Shown: positions 54,943 through 63,802, counted from the stretch's first letter. The stretch: 64,000 nt of DNA from an uncultured Leptolyngbyaceae cyanobacterium (GCA_938023035.1 CALIDI010000018.1:62001-126000); one strand, 5' to 3'. Numbers and translations are program-made. Notes: generated by a model from the letters alone, not told the origin.

Positions 54943-56271
54943 CTAGCGACAGAGCAACTGGTTAATGGGCTTGAACATATCTGCCTCAAAACCTTTACCC
55001 TTCAGCATTCGATTCCAGTATAACCAAGGCAACACATAGGCTTTTGCCAAGTACATCGAGTAGCGTTCTTGAGTCGGATCAAACGGGAACGACGGCGCGA
55101 GCTTTCCCCCATAGGCAAACTCGGCCATGATCGTTGAGTTGTACCCAGTGATCAGAGGACAGCAGGTGTAGCCATCATATTCTGCCGTCATTGGCTGTGC
55201 TTGCATCAAAAACAGCAAATTCTGGACAACGACCGGCGCTTCTTTGCGAACCGCTGCTGCCGTCTTAGAGGTGGGTAGAGAAGAAGCATCCCCTAAGGAA
55301 AATACATTGGCATAGCGGGTGTGTTGCAGCGTGGCTTTATCCACATCTACCCAACCGCCAGCCCCAGCCAACGGACTTTGCTTGATAAAATCAGGCGCAC
55401 TCATGGGGGGAGCAACATGAATCATGTCGTAGTGAATGCTGACTTCCTCAACGCCATTATCCGTAGTGACATCAAAAATGGCTTCTTGCGTGTCTGCCTT
55501 AATTTCCTTGAGGTTGTGCTTAAATTTGGTGACAATGCTGCGTCTTGCGACCACCTTATCCAGAGCGGCAGAGTATTCCGGTACGGCAAACATCGATGCT
55601 CCGGCGGTGCAAAACATCACAGTCGTGTTGACGCCGACACCGCTCTTGCGCTTAAAGGTGTCATCTGCCATATACATCACTTTTTGGGGCGCACCGCCGC
55701 ACTTAATCGGCGTAGCAGGATAGGTGAAGAGAGCATTGCCACCCTTGAAGGCTTGGATGGTTTCCCAGGTGTAGGGGGCGTAGTCTTTGGAGTAGTTACT
55801 GGTGACACCGCCTCGACCCAGCGCTTCTTTTAAGCCTTTGATCAGGTGCCAGTCAATTTGAATGCCAGGACAGAGCACCAGGTAATCATACTCAATGGCT
55901 TGCCCTGCTTCGGTGATAACTATGTTGCGATCAGGATCGAGCTTCGCTACCCGCGCTTGAATCCAGGTTGCCCCCTTGGGAATGACATCTTTTTCATCCC
56001 GAATAAATTTGTCAATAGGAGCCACACCGCCGCCCACCAACGTCCAGCCGGGTTGGTAGTAGTGCTTGTCAGATGGTTCGATAATGGCAATATCTAGGGC
56101 GCGGTTGCGCTTCAGCAGTTGGGCTGCAACCGTAATTCCGGCTGCCCCGCCTCCCACGACTACGATTTGGTGATGCTTCACCGGAGGAGCGATCGCCTCA
56201 GGAGCCGAGAGATTTTGATTTACCCGTTCAGTAGGTTGCGTCGATTGAGTTTGCGGTGCAGTCGGTGACAC
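54943..56271 (-). CDS. sqr: Sulfide:quinone oxidoreductase-like flavoprotein (type II, SQOR-like)
   Basis: A 442-residue FAD enzyme expected to oxidise sulfide to persulfide/polysulfide and pass electrons to quinone at the membrane. FAD motif IVVVGGGAAGITVAAQLLKR (36-55); YQPGWTLVGGG; YPATPIKCGGAPQKVMYM with Cys191, matching the first catalytic Cys of SQOR; and NVFSLGDASSLPTSKTAAAV near 323. The residue after GD (GDA, A329) is Cys in human SQOR (GDC) as I recall, so the second catalytic Cys seems lost; Cys221 (FCTAG) might replace it. A GTG start at 56271 is supported by GAGGAA upstream. Divergent from the persulfide dioxygenase. Confidence 0.85.
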   Translation of the reverse strand: MSPTAPQTQSTQPTERVNQNLSAPEAIAPPVKHHQIVVVGGGAAGITVAAQLLKRNRALDIAIIEPSDKHYYQPGWTLVGGGVAPIDKFIRDEKDVIPKGATWIQARVAKLDPDRNIVITEAGQAIEYDYLVLCPGIQIDWHLIKGLKEALGRGGVTSNYSKDYAPYTWETIQAFKGGNALFTYPATPIKCGGAPQKVMYMADDTFKRKSGVGVNTTVMFCTAGASMFAVPEYSAALDKVVARRSIVTKFKHNLKEIKADTQEAIFDVTTDNGVEEVSIHYDMIHVAPPMSAPDFIKQSPLAGAGGWVDVDKATLQHTRYANVFSLGDASSLPTSKTAAAVRKEAPVVVQNLLFLMQAQPMTAEYDGYTCCPLITGYNSTIMAEFAYGGKLAPSFPFDPTQERYSMYLAKAYVLPWLYWNRMLKGKGFEADMFKPINQLLCR

Positions 56272-56329
56272 GGTCGTTCCTCAAAGGCAATCAAAGGAAT
56301 GGGAATTAAGTTGGCACCATGAGCCATTA

Positions 56330-56358
56330 GTTATATGTACCACACTACCAATTAGTAA
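56330..56358 (-). promoter_or_regulatory. Predicted sqr promoter
   Basis: On the minus strand, -35 TTACTA (56353-56358), a 17-base spacer and -10 TATAAC (56330-56335). The -35 lies inside operator 1. The -10 is about 60 bases before the GTG start. Confidence 0.5.
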
Positions 56359-56364
56359 TATGGT
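56347..56364 (-). promoter_or_regulatory. Operator 1 (sqr side)
   Basis: Minus-strand ACCATATTACTAATTGGT: half-sites ACCATAT / AATTGGT around a 4-base spacer. It matches operator 2 at 16 of 18 positions. It overlaps the predicted -35 of sqr, as expected for repression by the ArsR-type regulator. Confidence 0.65.
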
Positions 56365-56417
56365 CGCGCTTCCTGAAGAAAACTTTAAATCCGCCTGAAT
56401 GGCTCGACACGGGCTAG

Positions 56418-56446
56418 TTGTCAACCATATTACTATATGGTAATCT
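56418..56446 (+). promoter_or_regulatory. Predicted promoter of the persulfide dioxygenase operon
   Basis: -35 TTGTCA (56418-56423), a 17-base spacer and -10 TAATCT (56441-56446). Operator 2 fills the spacer exactly. The leader to the ATG at 56615 would be about 160 bases. Confidence 0.6.
56424..56441 (+). promoter_or_regulatory. Operator 2 (dioxygenase side)
   Basis: ACCATATTACTATATGGT: perfect 7-bp half-sites ACCATAT / ATATGGT around TACT. It sits between the -35 and -10 of the predicted plus-strand promoter. Confidence 0.7.
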
Positions 56447-56496
56447 AATGAATGTAAGTTATCTCAGGTTAATGCTACGGGGCGATCGCGTTCAGG

Positions 56497-56568
56497 ATGA
56501 CTGGCTATCTCACGATTTTCTCAATCTTTGTTGTCGTCGCCATTCTATTCGTAGCGGGTGACACCTAG
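56497..56568 (+). CDS. Possible 23-residue membrane peptide in the dioxygenase leader
   Basis: ATG at 56497 to TAG at 56568 reads MTGYLTIFSIFVVVAILF followed by VAGDT: one clean membrane helix with a polar C-terminus. It lies within the predicted 5' leader of the dioxygenase gene, 46 bases before its start. The ribosome-binding sequence is weak (CAGG directly before the ATG). It could be a leader peptide, a small membrane protein or chance; it is not recognised. Confidence 0.3.
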   Translation: MTGYLTIFSIFVVVAILFVAGDT

Positions 56569-56614
56569 AACTTACACTCTTCCATGCAAGACCATCTCAC
56601 GAGGTTAAAGAACG

Positions 56615-57313
56615 ATGTTATTTCGTCAATTGTTTGATCAAGACACATGGACTTACACCTATCTGATTGCTGACCCCAAGACCAAAGAAGCAGTTTTGGT
56701 AGATTCAGTGATTGAGCAGGTCGAACGCGATTACAAGCTGATTAATGAATTGGGCTTGACCTTGAAATACTGCTTGGAAACCCACGTCCACGCCGACCAT
56801 ATCACAGGGGCAGGCAAACTGCGGGAGTTGACGGGCTGTGAAACCCTTGTACCAGAGAAAGCTCAGGTTACCTGTGCTGATCGCCATCTCCAGCATGGAG
56901 AAGTCTTGAACATCGGTGAGATCGAGATTCAGGCAATCGCCACTCCAGGGCACACCGACAGTCACATGGCGTATCTGGTGAACGGCGATCGAGTACTCAC
57001 AGGCGATGCCCTGTTTATTCGCGGCTGCGGACGGACTGATTTTCAAAGCGGCGATGCGGGGGCGCTATACGACTCCGTAACAGAGAATTTATTTACACTG
57101 CCAGATGGCACATTCGTTTATCCAGGGCACGATTATCGGGGCCACACCGTCTCTACCATTGCCGAAGAAGAACGGTGGAATCCCCGCTTTAAGGGGCGAA
57201 CCCGCGATCAGTTCATTGAGTTTATGAATGGGCTGAATCTTCCTGATCCGAAAAAAATGATGGAAGCCGTTCCAGCAAATGAACAGTGTGGCAACGTACT
57301 TGTGGCCCACTAG
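56615..57313 (+). CDS. Persulfide dioxygenase (ETHE1-like metallo-beta-lactamase fold)
   Basis: A 232-residue non-haem iron enzyme that oxidises glutathione persulfide to sulfite. MBL motif THVHADHITG (His57, His59, Asp61, His62), second-shell TPGHTDSHMAYL (His113), GDALFIRGCGRTDFQ (Asp131) and YPGHDYRGHTVST (His172) follow ETHE1 closely; the RGCGRTDFQ and PGHDYRG stretches distinguish it from glyoxalase II. It would consume persulfide made by the SQR-like enzyme encoded divergently; the rhodanese and TauE exporter genes downstream fit sulfite and thiosulfate handling. The ATG at 56615 is clear. Confidence 0.93.
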   Translation: MLFRQLFDQDTWTYTYLIADPKTKEAVLVDSVIEQVERDYKLINELGLTLKYCLETHVHADHITGAGKLRELTGCETLVPEKAQVTCADRHLQHGEVLNIGEIEIQAIATPGHTDSHMAYLVNGDRVLTGDALFIRGCGRTDFQSGDAGALYDSVTENLFTLPDGTFVYPGHDYRGHTVSTIAEEERWNPRFKGRTRDQFIEFMNGLNLPDPKKMMEAVPANEQCGNVLVAH

Positions 57314-58016
57314 CAGACCCTGTTTTGTAAAGCCCGCAGGCAACTTAAATGCAGCAATAAAACATAGTAACAAATGAGACCCAGATCGTTGATACCTACT
57401 CGATCAATGATAAAGTCTCTGTCAAAATCAGCCCAGACTAGTTACATCAGACATCTCAGTAGAGATTTGAATCTGTGATCAATTTGAGGATACAAAAGGA
57501 GAAAGGATTTCTACTCGATGAACTACAGATTGTGGAATTGGCAGGAATGCAGTGTGCCCCTATTCCCAAAAATCCCTCTAGCTTGAGCAGTGAGCTTGTG
57601 ACTTAAGTCTTTGAATAAATTGAGTCAACGGCATTGCTTAACAAAAGGATGAATGGCGCTTATCCCCCTGCATGCATGCCCCTCAAGGCTACACCCTTCT
57701 CCCAATCAAAGAAAAGGGTAAGAGCGCTTCTTTTCTCTCCCAGAGGCAGAGGACTAAGGTGAGGGCGAATTGGGTGATTCCTATCCAGATTCAGCCACAT
57801 CGAATCAACCGCTGCAACCCGCTTCGCTGTGCAGCTCACTGGGGTTGAGATTGTCTAGCATTGGATTGTTGCGGGCTGGAATTGCTCCGGGCATGACTGT
57901 TAAAGAACTCTTACAGCAAGCAGAGGTGATGGAATTGAATTTTAGCGATCGCCCTAGTATCAAGTGATTTTTTATAGACGACATCACCCAACGTTTGGAA
58001 CCATTAGGAGAACCCA
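57314..58016. other. Intergenic region between dioxygenase and rhodanese genes
   Basis: About 700 bases. A stretch at 57660-57770 (CTTCTCCC..., GGTGAGGGCGAATTGGGTG) looks like a strongly diverged family A repeat. A 65-codon frame at 57770 is not recognised. No third copy of the 18-bp operator was found. Confidence 0.4.
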
Positions 58017-58592
58017 ATGACAAAGATGAATAAAACCCACCTCACCACCTTTTCAAAACAAACCGTGCAGGATCGATTAAAGACAATCGATCCTGCTTCT
58101 CTGAAGATGCTTTTAGATCGGCAAGCCGTCACGTTAGTGGACGTGCGTGAGCCTGCTGAACATGCAGGCGAAAAGATTCCCGGTTCGATTCTAGTCCCCC
58201 TGTCAAGATTTGATCTGAATCGTGTTCCCTTTAATGACAACAAAATTACGGTGTTGTACTGCCGGACGGGTAATCGATCCGCCCAAGCGGCACAGAAATT
58301 GTTCGCAGCAGGGATGGATGAAGTCACCCATTTGGAAGGAGGACTATCGGCTTGGGTGCAGGCAGGGTATCCAACTCAGGTGAACAAAAATGCGCCCATT
58401 AGCCTCATGCGCCAAGTACAAATTGTGGCAGGTTCTCTAGTAGTAATTGGCACTGTACTGGGTGCGTTCGTATCTCCCTGGTTTTTGCTGCTCAGTGGTT
58501 TTGTTGGCTCTGGGCTGGTGTTTGCTGGGATTACGAATACCTGTGCATTGGGAATGCTGCTTGCCAAATTGCCTTATAACCAACGGGTTTAA
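58017..58592 (+). CDS. Rhodanese with C-terminal DUF2892 membrane domain (YgaP-like)
   Basis: A 191-residue protein. The rhodanese domain (about 22-120) has the CH2A-like VDVREPAEHAGEKIPGSILV and the active-site loop YCRTGNRS (Cys82), then THLEGGLSAWVQAGYP. Two membrane segments follow (VQIVAGSLVVIGTVLGAFV and FLLLSGFVGSGLVFAGITNT), forming a DUF2892-type anchor as in E. coli YgaP. It would move sulfane sulfur, for example persulfide to sulfite giving thiosulfate, at the membrane. A GGAG site precedes the ATG at 58017. tauE-like gene follows 44 bases later, probably co-transcribed. Confidence 0.9.
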   Translation: MTKMNKTHLTTFSKQTVQDRLKTIDPASLKMLLDRQAVTLVDVREPAEHAGEKIPGSILVPLSRFDLNRVPFNDNKITVLYCRTGNRSAQAAQKLFAAGMDEVTHLEGGLSAWVQAGYPTQVNKNAPISLMRQVQIVAGSLVVIGTVLGAFVSPWFLLLSGFVGSGLVFAGITNTCALGMLLAKLPYNQRV

Positions 58593-58636
58593 GTCAGCGC
58601 TGAAACCGATTAAACCCATACAAGAAGATTACAATT

Positions 58637-59431
58637 ATGGTCACTACAGTCATTGGTTACGGATTGGCTGCCCTAGTTGGGATTAGTCTAGGCTTGATTG
58701 GGGGGGGAGGGTCGATCCTAGCAACCCCAATCCTAATTTATGTCATGGGTGTACCGCCTCAATCTGCGATCGCCATGAGCTTAATCATTGTGGGCGCAGT
58801 GAGTTTAGTCGGCATTATCCCCCATTGGCGACAGGGAAACATTGACTTTAAAACAGCCGCTCTGTTTGCTCCGGCAGCGATGGTCGGAGCTTATTTAGGC
58901 GCTAGAATTGCCACCCTTCCCATTGTGACCCCCACCTTCCAACTGATCAGCTTTGCGGTGATGATGCTGGTTGCCTCATTTTTCATGATTCGCAAATCAT
59001 CCCGCTCAATCCAATCCAGCTCAGAAGAAAAGCTAGAACCCTGGTCTCAAAAATCCTTCCATCATGCAGGAGTTCTCCAGTGGCTCGCGATTCCCTTGGA
59101 AGGATTGGGAGTCGGCGTTTTAACGGGGTTTGTGGGCATTGGCGGCGGATTTATGGTCATTCCGGCGCTGGTGCTATTGGGTGGAATGCCGATGAAGCAA
59201 GCCGTTGGCACATCTCTGGTCATTATTACCTTGAAATCTGTCACCGGTTTTGCCGGATATTTGGGGCGCGTACCTGTCGATGTTCCTTTGATGGTGACAT
59301 TCACGATCGCGGCTAGCATTGGGATGATTTGGGGGGCTTACCTCACCAAATTCATTCAGGCAAAACACTTAGAGAAAGGGTTTGGTTACTTTGTGGTTGC
59401 TGTGGCTATCTTTATCTTGATCAAACGATAA
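58637..59431 (+). CDS. TauE/SafE family exporter
   Basis: A 264-residue polytopic protein with two homologous halves, each beginning with a Gly-rich signature (GISLGLIGGGGSILATPILI and GVLTGFVGIGGGFMVIPALV), about eight membrane segments in total, and a charged cytosolic loop in the middle (RKSSRSIQSSSEEKLEPW). The family exports sulfite or organosulfur anions; in this operon sulfite or thiosulfate is the natural substrate. It completes the module: sensor, SQR-like enzyme, persulfide dioxygenase, rhodanese, exporter. Confidence 0.9.
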   Translation: MVTTVIGYGLAALVGISLGLIGGGGSILATPILIYVMGVPPQSAIAMSLIIVGAVSLVGIIPHWRQGNIDFKTAALFAPAAMVGAYLGARIATLPIVTPTFQLISFAVMMLVASFFMIRKSSRSIQSSSEEKLEPWSQKSFHHAGVLQWLAIPLEGLGVGVLTGFVGIGGGFMVIPALVLLGGMPMKQAVGTSLVIITLKSVTGFAGYLGRVPVDVPLMVTFTIAASIGMIWGAYLTKFIQAKHLEKGFGYFVVAVAIFILIKR

Positions 59432-59825
59432 AGAATGTGAGCTAGTTAGGTTCCTCCTAGAACAGAGGCACCAAGAGCACATCGTTTTGCCAACGAATCA
59501 GGTCTTTCTCACCGACAAGTCTGCCCTCAAAGCTATGGGTACGACCATTCAAAACACTGTCAAAAAATAGACGATGCCCATTTGAGATCAGTGACTTGCT
59601 TTGAATCAGCGCGCGATCGCGTGGGAAGATCGCTTTCCTCTGTGGTTTAAATCTTTGACACCGGTTTAGATCTTTGTCGCAACTCTATTCACATACCCAG
59701 ATAGGCCCCATAATTAACCCTGCTGAACACCGAGTATTCTTCCAACCAACCCCCCAAAGGGATTTGAGTCATTGAAAACCAAAAATTCCTCACTCTTAGT
59801 TGTGGCTTGCAATTAGCAAAAGAAA
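59432..59825. other. Convergent intergenic region
   Basis: About 390 bases between the TauE-like and GT4 genes, which converge. AT-rich toward the right. No gene or strong hairpin recognised. Confidence 0.4.
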
Positions 59826-61001
59826 TTAGCAAGAGGATGACTGACAAGTCAGCGTTGTTTTATCCGTAGAGACACCCAAAAAATCTAGATACTTCTGAGC
59901 AGCGCTCTCCGAACTAAACTGGTTTAACCACATCGAGTCTATTGGCTTTGGTTGGCCATTTAGAACTTGTAAAATTGCATCTGCAAGAGCCGCACTATCA
60001 CCAACAGGGGTGAGATAACCATACTTGCCTCCTGCCAAAATTTCTGCAGGGCCACTCTCACAATTTGTTGACACTACTGGCGTTCCTACTGCCATTGCTT
60101 CAATCAGAACATTGCCTAACCCCTCCCACGCAGAGGATAGAATAAAAACTGAAGCACGTGCCATGTAAGCATAGGGGTTATCAACATATCCAGGTAAGTC
60201 AACATCCGCTTCAAGTCCTAGACTTTTGATTAAGGCCTCTAGTTTTGGACGATCTGGGCCCCAGCCTAAAATGACCAGGCGTGCAGACTGTACCTGGCGT
60301 ACTTTTGCAAAAGCTCGAATCAAATTAGGAAAATCCTTCTGCGCTTCGAGTTTACCCACACCCAGTAGTACAGGTACATCTTTGGAATGAAACCAGGGAT
60401 GGTCAATTGGTTCCTTTGCTTTGGTCAATAGCTCAGGTGTAATCACCGGATTGTAAATCGTCTGAATCCGCTCTAACGGGAATGAAGCCCTTCGGGCCAA
60501 ATCAGTCTTAACTCCATGGGATACCGCTATCACTCCATCGGCCCAGGGATAGAGCACCTGAGCAAACGCAGGGGCTAAACGATCCTTTAGACGGGATCCA
60601 CGGCGACAAGTTCTAGAAAGCTGATTATGCTCAGTCACAATCACCCGGGTAGAAACCTTTGCAATCAATTTGGCCAGTATAGCGATTTCGTTCGCATAGT
60701 GATCGGCTGCTAGTAGTGCCCAAGGCTGTTCTTGACGAAGATAGCGTACGAGCTTTGGCAAATTACGATACAGTGTAGGGGCATTCACATAGTCGATATA
60801 GCGGGTCTCCGCAGGCATGCGCCATAAATGAGGGCTTGACTTAGGGTCGTGGATCAGATCAACCTGTACCCCTTTCTTCACAAAGCTATGAGCGAGATTA
60901 GCTGTCACACGCTCTATTCCACCCCCGCCAAAAAAGCCGATAAAAAAAGCAATGCGAGGGTTTACTTTACTGGTATATCCGGCCATAGTTTTAAGCATCA
61001 T
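59826..61001 (-). CDS. Glycosyltransferase family 4 protein
   Basis: A 391-residue GT-B enzyme. N-domain: RIAFFIGFFGGGGIERVTAN, a Gly-rich loop as in GT4. Donor domain: PVLLGVGKLEAQKDFPNLIR, VILGWGPDRPKLEALIKSLG, and E-x7-E in SAWEGLGNVLIEAMAVGTPV. It transfers a hexose to an extending glycan, sugar unknown. Isolated from the EPS cluster by 40 kb and flanked by a long gene-free region, it may be a remnant of another glycan locus. Two adjacent ATGs (61001, 60998) and one at 60986 are possible. Confidence 0.88.
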   Translation of the reverse strand: MMLKTMAGYTSKVNPRIAFFIGFFGGGGIERVTANLAHSFVKKGVQVDLIHDPKSSPHLWRMPAETRYIDYVNAPTLYRNLPKLVRYLRQEQPWALLAADHYANEIAILAKLIAKVSTRVIVTEHNQLSRTCRRGSRLKDRLAPAFAQVLYPWADGVIAVSHGVKTDLARRASFPLERIQTIYNPVITPELLTKAKEPIDHPWFHSKDVPVLLGVGKLEAQKDFPNLIRAFAKVRQVQSARLVILGWGPDRPKLEALIKSLGLEADVDLPGYVDNPYAYMARASVFILSSAWEGLGNVLIEAMAVGTPVVSTNCESGPAEILAGGKYGYLTPVGDSAALADAILQVLNGQPKPIDSMWLNQFSSESAAQKYLDFLGVSTDKTTLTCQSSSC

Positions 61002-61267
61002 TAAAAACTACTCCAATTACTCTAGACATAACTCAGTACAGATCCGCTGAATCCTTCGTTGCTCTAAGAGCCAAGTCAGAGATACAACCTCGAACAAAAG
61101 GCTTATACCTAATCGGATATTGGCTGTAAGCTAATGTGCAATCAGAAGAGATATCTGCACTAAGATACACTAGCAATGTCCAATTCTAATGTTGCAGGGT
61201 AAACTAAGCCCAAATAAAATGCAGCTCAGTGAATAGGAACACACCCATCTAACATTTCCAACATTAG

Positions 61268-61314
61268 TCCACTATGAAAGTGCGACATCAATCCACTATG
61301 AAAATGCAGCATCA
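61268..61314. repeat. Imperfect 24-bp tandem repeat
   Basis: TCCACTATGAAA-x-TGC-xx-CATCA at 61268-61290 and again at 61292-61314, unit 24 bases. Upstream of the GT4 gene; no known role. Confidence 0.65.
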
Positions 61315-62367
61315 CTTTAGCGAGAACAACTTCATTCAGTAGACGTAATGAAAATGCTCCCTGCACTTACCTATGTGCGTGTTAAAGATTGGTATGGTGA
61401 CCTAGCAGTAACAGATGGAGCAACTACCTACCTTAAAAAATTGATTAACTCGAGCTTTTAAAGGCTTTTACTCGCTGTATAGTAACCCTTCTAGGGAAGG
61501 ATCAGGTAAAATCATCATACTCATAAAATCATACCCATAAAACAGAATGCCCCTATCAAGTTTCGTCTTGATTACTAATGAACTCAATTGCTCATTAACT
61601 AAAATAGTTAACTAAAATAGACAACATTAAAATAGACGACTGATTAATCCACCTAGGATCGTCAGACAGAAAATTCTCAAGAAATGTATCACCTCTTAAT
61701 CCAATAGAGAGCCATATTTAGAGAGCCATATTATTGAGAACGAGAAGAATGCTGACAAGCCGATGAAATACGGTTAGACAGTTGCAAATGGTTTAGGACG
61801 CATTAGGATACATCTGTGACTGCTAGCTTATTCAGACGCAATTACTCTTTAGCCTAGTCATTTACTCTGCATGCAGTTTTACTGAGTCGATACTCTAATG
61901 ATAGAGGTCGCACCTATCTTTTACATGAACTTAATAAAATCCCTGTCAATAATAAATAAATATTAATTTTCTTTCAGACTATATCTGGTCGCCTTTCTCT
62001 ATCCTCAGGGTTGTGCGTGGGGGCCTTGTGCCACGGAGCTGTATTACTTTGACGAGCTAGGTTAAACCCGATGATTTTGACTCTGGTTTTGCTTGGTCGA
62101 GCGCCTGATAAATCTCCTGATAAACCGGTTGAGTACCCTAGAAGCATTGTGCAGGCTAGACGGCAACCCAATTTCAGAAAATTCTCGGGATGTCGATTTC
62201 CTACGTTAACTTAAGGGAGGGTAAGAGTTGGTGCGATCGCCAGTAAAGTCATGGCAGCTATTTTTGAGTGTAAGATTTTCTCTCCTGGCATAACCAGTTA
62301 GAATAAGTGCTTGTAGCTGCGGTAGAGAGATGCCACTAATCTAGTCCGGTCGCAGGGCATTGACTTT

Positions 62368-62467
62368 TATCACCGTCGCCAGGCTTCTTGTGGGAACGGC
62401 AAGCCAGAAAGCCTAGTTAACATTGGCGGTTGAGCACTTGGTTTGATCTTGAGCTTTCTGACTAAAG
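62368..62467. repeat. Family B dispersed repeat, copy 3
   Basis: About 100 bp: TATCACCGTCGCCAGGCTTC at the left, CAGAAAGCC and CATTGGCGGTTGAGCACTTG in the middle, GAGCTTTCTGACTAAAG at the right. It lies directly upstream of bioD, 66 bases before its ATG. Confidence 0.65.
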
Positions 62468-62532
62468 CGATGGTTCTCAGGTACCCTCTTTCACTCAATG
62501 ATGGTTACCGCCTTATTTTTTAGTAAGACCCT

Positions 62533-63258
62533 ATGGGATTATTGATTACCGGAACTGATACAGGCGCAGGCAAAACCGTTTTGACAGCGGCATTGATGGC
62601 CTACTGGCGGAAATACCACCCCCATCGCCAACTGGCGATTCTGAAGCTGGTGCAGTCGGGGGTTGGCGATAGTGAGCTTTACAGCCAGCTCTTTTCCCTG
62701 GATTTAGAGAGTGTGGCTCCCTTGAGATTTCAGGCGGCGATCGCCCCACCGCTGGCAGCTGAGCGCGAAGGTCGGCACGTCGATCTAGAACTCCTGTGGC
62801 AGCACTATGAGCAACTCCGGCTCCAGAGTGATTTTCTTCTGGTCGAGGGGGTTGGTGGGTTAGGTTGCCCGATCACTAATGAAACAACTGTTGCTGACCT
62901 TGCCTGGGATTGGCGTTTGCCAGCCGTTTTGGTTGTGCCAGTCAGATTAGGAGCAATTGGGCAGGCTGTGGCCAATCGGGCTTTGGCCTGCCAAGCGCGC
63001 CTCCATTTAAAGGGGATTGTATTAAACTGTGTTGAACCCTGTACCGATGCTGAACTAGCTGACTGGGCACCGATTTCACTGATACAAACACTTACTCATA
63101 CGCCAATTTTGGGAGTGATTCCCCACTTGGCGGATTCAACCAACCTAGATACCTTGGCCCAAATGGCGGCAAATTTGCAACTCGAGCGGATTCTGCCTGA
63201 TAGGATTATTCGCAATATACTGACAGGTTTTGATCACAATAGGGCGATCGCCCAATAG
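62533..63258 (+). CDS. bioD: Dethiobiotin synthetase
   Basis: ATP-dependent ring closure of 7,8-diaminopelargonate with CO2 in biotin synthesis. The 241 residues have the P-loop MGLLITGTDTGAGKTVLTAA, the catalytic Lys in LAILKLVQSG, VEGVGGLGCPI and VVPVRLGAIGQAVANRALAC, as in BioD. The CO2/diamine site K-x-x-QSG is present. No other bio gene is in the window. The ATG at 62533 directly precedes the P-loop strand. A family B repeat lies in the promoter region. Confidence 0.93.
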   Translation: MGLLITGTDTGAGKTVLTAALMAYWRKYHPHRQLAILKLVQSGVGDSELYSQLFSLDLESVAPLRFQAAIAPPLAAEREGRHVDLELLWQHYEQLRLQSDFLLVEGVGGLGCPITNETTVADLAWDWRLPAVLVVPVRLGAIGQAVANRALACQARLHLKGIVLNCVEPCTDAELADWAPISLIQTLTHTPILGVIPHLADSTNLDTLAQMAANLQLERILPDRIIRNILTGFDHNRAIAQ

Positions 63259-63316
63259 TCTGCTAGTTTTTGACGTGTGAGCAGGGTCAACTCCAAATTC
63301 AGCGATGTTAAGAACT

Positions 63317-63802
63317 CTAACGGCAGGTCGCTAGCTCTTGCTGAACAAACGCGAGTAACCCAGTACAAGCATCCATTAACAAAGCAATCACCTGGTTAAA
63401 TCCTTCCGTTCCCCCGTAGTAAGGGTCGGGAACTTCCTTTAGAGAATGATGCGTACAAAAATCACACATCAGCCGAACTTTATGCTTGAATCTGCCTGCC
63501 GGGTCAAGATAACAAACATTGGCAAAGTTATCGCGATCCATTGCCAGAATCAGATCAAATGTCTCGAAGTCGGTAGGGGTAAACTGACGCGCTCGCCCTT
63601 GCATCGCAATGCCAATTTGATTGATTGCCGCTGTCATTCGGCGATCAGGAGGGCTGCCAATGTGGTAACTAGAAGTACCCGCTGAATCGCAGATCACGCG
63701 ATCGCTCAATCCAGCCTGTTGAATCAGATGGTTCATAATATTTTCAGCCGCAGGGGAGCGACAAATATTACCGAGGCAAACAAACAATAGCTTGTAAGGC
63801 AT
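63317..63802 (-). CDS. Low-molecular-weight protein tyrosine phosphatase (Wzb-like)
   Basis: A 161-residue LMW-PTP. P-loop CLGNICRSPAAENIMNHL at the N-terminus (C-x5-R-S) and the general-acid loop EVPDPYYGGTEGFNQVIALL. Cytosolic. In EPS systems such phosphatases (Wzb) dephosphorylate Wzc-type kinases; the Wzc-like protein of this window (14149-16380) is a plausible substrate, but the genes are 47 kb apart. Convergent with bioD. Confidence 0.93.
   Translation of the reverse strand: MPYKLLFVCLGNICRSPAAENIMNHLIQQAGLSDRVICDSAGTSSYHIGSPPDRRMTAAINQIGIAMQGRARQFTPTDFETFDLILAMDRDNFANVCYLDPAGRFKHKVRLMCDFCTHHSLKEVPDPYYGGTEGFNQVIALLMDACTGLLAFVQQELATCR

Larger units (their letters stand above)
61002..62532. 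other. Long AT-rich gene-free region
   Basis: About 1.5 kb, visibly AT-rich up to about 61960. Contains a 24-bp tandem repeat (61268-61314), iterated AACTAAAATAG / AAAATAGAC stretches near 61600-61640, an isolated 37-codon frame (61348-61461) and family B copy 3. No recognised gene. Confidence 0.45.

Noticed and set aside
57770..57967. 65-codon frame between dioxygenase and rhodanese genes
   Set aside because: No ribosome site or recognisable domain; starts inside a probable decayed repeat. Possible but unsupported.
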